From: Carya illinoinensis
Lineage: Eukaryota > Streptophyta > Magnoliopsida > Fagales > Juglandaceae
Direction of reading: 5' to 3'
DNA: 64,000 bases
NCBI RefSeq assembly: GCF_018687715.1
Contig: NC_056758.1
Span: forward strand, 3,906,001-3,970,000
The notes under the pieces were generated by a model. That model was not told the DNA's origin and searched no databases. It saw nothing but the letters and a program-made list of their open reading frames with translations. Every line of letters starts with the position of its first letter. The first letter of the stretch is position 1. The translations under genes and the position numbers were made by a program. Below are positions 59,928 through 64,000 of this stretch, piece after piece.

Positions 59928-61335
59928 TGAAGTCATACCAATTAGTTCTAACATTCATGCAACTTTAATAATTCAATTGGAATATGTTGGATTATTTTAA
60001 ATAAATCTTATCTTCTTTAGTTTTCTTTCAATGAATTTTTTGTTAGTTCCACGTTAAAAAGACAATCAAATTTTTAATAATGAGTTTTATAATATATAAA
60101 ATAGAATACGAGGTAAACACATAGTGGTAGTGTCACACAGTGCAAAGTACCGATCACACACATGCGACACATTGATGCTTTAGATATATTTAGCACATAC
60201 GCATCATTACAAGTGACGGATTTATTTTAATTAAACGATATGAAGCATTTCTTGATGATATATTCTTGCATTCATGCAATTATAGGGATGAATAAATGGC
60301 AGAATTAATATGATGTTAGGGAACTACTTGATCAGAAAGGTAGGCATATATGCAATATTCGATCTAGCTAAAAGAAAACTAGTATTAATCTTGATGATGA
60401 TGAAGAAGAAGATGATCTGGGTGTGAGAAGTGCACGTAGCTAAGACAGATGTAAGGACCAGGAATAAAGAAGAGAAAGAGGAAGGGGCCGGGACTCCCAC
60501 TACAAGTGGTAATGCAAGGAAAGTAGAGGCATTTGAGTAATTAGCAGCCACATAACATTGAATAAATGCTGTGCAGAGTACAGACATGTGGAGCATTTTT
60601 AGGAGGTTGAGAAAATGACGCCAAGTCTTCAATTAAGACCATATATACACGTACATAATACATGATAGATGTACGAACTACTTGGCCGGGTTTCGTGGAT
60701 CACGCAGGCAGATCAGACAACTTCCCCTATTTGGCCACACCATACACAAGTTTGGCAGCCCCTACGAGCATTGACATATTTGTGGTAATGAAAACAAAGG
60801 ACGGTTTTAAGGCTGCGTTTGGATCGTGAGGCAATTTCTGATGATTTGAATTGATTTACAAATAGTTGAATATAAAATAGGTTCTTGAGATATATATATA
60901 TATATGAAAGTTATAGTGTATTAGAGCTTTTTTATTTTTAAAAATATTTTAATATGTTAAAAAAATGTAAAAATGAAAAAAATAAAAAAATAAAAAGAAA
61001 AATTTGTACTATTGGGCATGCCCAGCAGTTAAAGCTGGGAGCACACTAGCACTGCCCATATTTGAATGTATGAAGTAATATAGATCTTAATTTTTTATAA
61101 AAATTTGAAAATATACTAAATTTTATTAATGTTATTAATGACTGATTTAATATGGATTATTATGATTTTATTTTGTAAATATAGCCTATTTTCTATATTA
61201 TCCCTCCATACTTTACAGCGCTGTAAACGAAGAGGGAATTCTTCATGCACAGCTCAAGCTGGAGGCACCTCCCCTGAGTCCCCTCCTGGATATTAGGCTT
61301 GCATGCTATATATGTACATCATATCATGATCGGCG

Positions 61336-61421
61336 TGTGCATGCATGCATGTATGTATGTATCAAAGCATGAATGCATCATGCATGCATGCATGTATGTA
61401 TCAAAGCATGAATGCATCATG
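61336..61421. repeat. Two tandem copies of a 40-45-bp CATGCATG-rich unit
   Basis: GCATGCATGCATGTATGTAT followed by CAAAGCATGAATGCATCAT is present twice in tandem. The first copy has one extra GTAT. Confidence 0.85.
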
Positions 61422-62488
61422 TCTAAATTAAACCATAAAAAGTACTTTTCTAAATTCAAGATCATGAGATAAATTTGAAGATAAAGTTATTATGTATAAC
61501 AATAAACTAAAATTTTATGTACAGTTAATTTTACGTATATTTTATGTACTCTATTAATATAATTAATTTTATCACTAATTTTTAATATAAAATAAATATT
61601 TTATCTAATCACATCAGTGAAGTGTATAAATAATATACAAAAGTAACTTTATATAATAAAACTCTAATATAAATAACCTGTTAGGTAATAAAAATTTGTA
61701 AATAATTTAATTTAAATACATGAGATCAATTAATGGGCTTAGGTAGTTATATGTATATAAAAAAATTTAAAATTACAATAATATTCTTTTTAAAATGTTA
61801 TTTTTATTTTATTTTACCTTCATTTATCAATAGAACTACAGATGCAGTCTCCCATTCAGAACTGAAAATAGAATTTCTCATATATTATATATATATATAT
61901 ATATATGTTTAGAATGTTGAATCTATTTCATAACAATTTATATTATTAACTTGAACAGTACAATTTTAATCAAAATAATGATTATGTATTAATTAATAGT
62001 TATTTACATGATTTCATTAATTTACAGAAAATTCCATTGATTATTTATTCATTGGAGTGATCATAAGTTAATCAAGAAGCTCGTAAATAAGCTCAAAAAA
62101 CTATTCAAAAATAAATAAATAACTAAAATTATCAATGATGAGCAGCTCGACTAGTTCAGTAGTTTCGGCTTAATTAAAAATAAATAAATAAATATCAAAC
62201 ATTCGATACCCGGCTTTTTTTTTACAAAGGTTGTCCTTTATAAAGAACGTGTGTATCATGTTTATAATCCCCCGGGGGGGTTGGTGGTTAAGGGTATCTG
62301 TTCTTTTAAAAAAGTTATATTTATGATCATATATAAAGAAAAATTCTCAAATCATAAATCAATTATTACGTTTGAAGCTTTATAAATACACAAATTCTTT
62401 TGTGATTAATATAGTTTTAATTACTATTGTAGGTCTCTATTAACAAACCGTCTAAGAGATGGCACTCTACCTAAAATAGAGACTCCAC

Positions 62489-62706
62489 TCTCGTTTGTCT
62501 TCAGATATGAGATGAGATGAGATGAGTTGAGATTAAATATGAAAGTTGAATAAAATATTATTAGAATATATTGTTTTAATATTATTTTTGTATTGAAAAT
62601 TGAAAAAATTGAATTGTTTATTTTATTTTATGTGAGAATTTGAAAATGTTGTAATAATTAAATAAGATGAGATGATATGAAATATTTTGTGAAAGTAAAC
62701 AAGGAC
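62489..62706. mobile_element. GTTTG-terminus MITE with GATGAGATGAGA arms
   Basis: The left end TCGTTTGTCTTCAGATATGAG and right end, inwards, TCCTTGTTTACTTTC, with GAGATGAGATGAG near both arms. Resembles the copy at 14549-14925. Confidence 0.55.
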
Positions 62707-63221
62707 CTTTATGAACAAAACATCCAAGAGACGATCTCATTTTTTTTTTTTAACTAAACAAAAAGAAATAACAATAAAAACAGAAAGATAAATGTAAAAA
62801 TGACGAATTACAGTTTAAATCTACTTCAAAATGAGTTTTAACTTGTGTCTGTTTCTTTTACATATATATGCTTAGACAACTAGCTGTCACAAACTAGCTA
62901 TATATATATATATATATATGTATATGGTCCCGAAAAGTATCATCAGGAAACTGATCAAGTTCTTTCACACACGAATGTATCCACATAAAAGGTAATTTTT
63001 TCCTCTGCAGAGAAATATTATTCATCATTCATTCGTCATATATCTTTTCATTTTTTTCTAATTTGACATTGTGAAATCACTATTTGTTTAAAAAGTATAA
63101 ACGTATCATGGATATAAGTAAATTTAATTCTTTATATTTTTTAACACTCTTTCTCATGTATGGATCATAGTCAGAGACATCAACGGATTAGAATTGATAG
63201 TTTAATGAAAGATATATTTAA

Positions 63222-63471
63222 GGGCATGTTTGGAAAGTTAGATGAGATTAGAAATATTATCTAATCATTAAAAATTTTCTAAACTTCCAAACAAAACAAA
63301 TTTTCAAACAATTTTTTAACTTCATTATATTTTTATTCTACTTTTTCTCTCTCATTTCTCAAAACTCAATAAAATATCTTTTAACTTAAACCATTTCATT
63401 ATTATATATTTATAAACTATTTCACTACTATTAATAAAATTTATATCTCATCTCATTATCTAAACATGTCC
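63222..63471. mobile_element. Tourist-like MITE, GGGCATGTTTGG family, best-preserved copy
   Basis: Left end GGGCATGTTTGGAAAGTTAG and right end, read inwards, GGACATGTTTAGATAATGAG, flanked by TAA on both sides. 250 bp, AT-rich, non-coding. Confidence 0.85.
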
Positions 63472-63474
63472 TAA

Positions 63475-64000
63475 AATGATGGTTAGAAGCATTTATTTTA
63501 TTTTTTTCGTGCAAAGAAAGTTTTTAGTCCTTAGCTCAGAAGACAACAAATGGCCGACAATAGCCACCTATGGTACTTTCCCATATTATATTGCCTATGA
63601 AATAAACAAGCCGTAGTGTTGAGTAAAGGGAGAAAGGTAGTGTTTATGGGTTGATTTCTTTCTCACTACAACAAATTCATCATATACTATGAATGTAGTC
63701 GGCACCTTTGCATATGATCAGGCGCTAAGATGGTTACGGTTTACCAAAACAATATTGAAAATGCTTTAGATTGTTGCTTATTTATGGAGCAAACACATTT
63801 GGATTAAATTCTTTTGGTCCACACTTTGAGACACAAATACATATGCTTACAAATCCTGATAGATACGAAAGTATCATATAAATTCCGTGTACTTCACCAA
63901 CCAAGATGAATGAATATGATATTTGGAAAAGAGTAATACTACATATAGTCATGGAATGCGTAAGCATTGTACAATAACTTTGAAAAGAGTAGAATCTATT
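63475..64000. other. Intergenic to the window end
   Basis: No gene recognised. From about 63930 the sequence matches the left part of the MITE at 41868-42034 (TACTACATATAGTCATGGAATGCG) and is cut by the window end. Confidence 0.45.

Larger units (their letters stand above)
59933..63221. other. Intergenic, no confident gene
   Basis: A 102-codon minus-strand frame (60632-60324) has a hydrophobic profile but no recognisable family. A GTTTGGA-type MITE left end lies at 60810 without a clear partner. A tandem duplication built on GCATGCATGCATGTATGTAT is at 61336-61421. An imperfect inverted AT-rich repeat is at 61500-61670. A TA run lies near 61887. Confidence 0.4.

Noticed and set aside
60324..60632. 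102-codon hydrophobic frame on the minus strand
   Set aside because: No signal-peptide cleavage pattern, family motif, TATA or poly(A) support; composition can arise by chance in this AT-rich region.

Overview
The window is nuclear DNA from a plant, most likely a woody eudicot. It is AT-rich, its genes have short GT-AG introns, it is dense in transposons and MITEs, and it carries a nicotianamine synthase gene and a class I KNOX homeobox gene. The MITE families give me the impression of Fagales/Juglandaceae, but I could not test that. There are two apparently functional host genes: an intronless nicotianamine synthase (18824-19795, +) and a five-exon KNOX gene (32306-39108, -). Most of the rest is mobile DNA in various states of decay.

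Layout. 1-7523: a GC-rich LTR-like repeat (probably minus-strand) interrupted by a complete hAT element (347-6259) with an intact 711-aa transposase, matching terminal repeats and a perfect 8-bp target duplication. 8698-9091: a Tourist-like MITE. 9883-10635: a short non-autonomous hAT element with the same termini as the large one. 10.6-18.6 kb: mostly AT-rich intergenic DNA with MITEs and a long GA microsatellite. 18.7-26.3 kb: a nicotianamine synthase cluster, one intact gene followed by two decayed copies in the same orientation, with a 126-bp perfect palindrome and a three-copy 140-bp repeat in front of the last copy. 28500-31883: a 5'-truncated, decayed L1-type LINE inside a ~25-bp target duplication, converging on the KNOX gene. 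32.3-39.9 kb: the KNOX gene, with a 4.5-kb third intron containing MITEs, and a TATA box and CT-rich leader upstream. 42611-48215: a decayed CACTA (En/Spm-like) element packed with short GTTCAAACG-type subterminal motifs. 50.2 kb: a ribonuclease H relic. 52.0-52.5 kb: a cytokinin-response-factor-like AP2/ERF pseudogene. 54116-59927: a non-autonomous LTR element with LTRs over 2 kb, a 1.4-kb interior without evident gag/pol, a polypurine tract and a perfect 5-bp target duplication. 60-64 kb: AT-rich intergenic DNA with MITEs.

The two host genes have no evident functional link. Nicotianamine synthase makes a metal chelator used in iron, zinc and copper transport; the KNOX protein is a TALE transcription factor of meristem and leaf-development type. 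The structures most worth a second look are the intact hAT element (twin palindromes at its probable promoter, a 51-bp CpG-rich tandem array, and an exon-like EF-hand segment inside it), the nicotianamine synthase cluster, and the large-LTR non-autonomous retroelement. I saw no tRNA, rRNA or CRISPR array. Exon boundaries, repeat ends and homology calls were made by eye.
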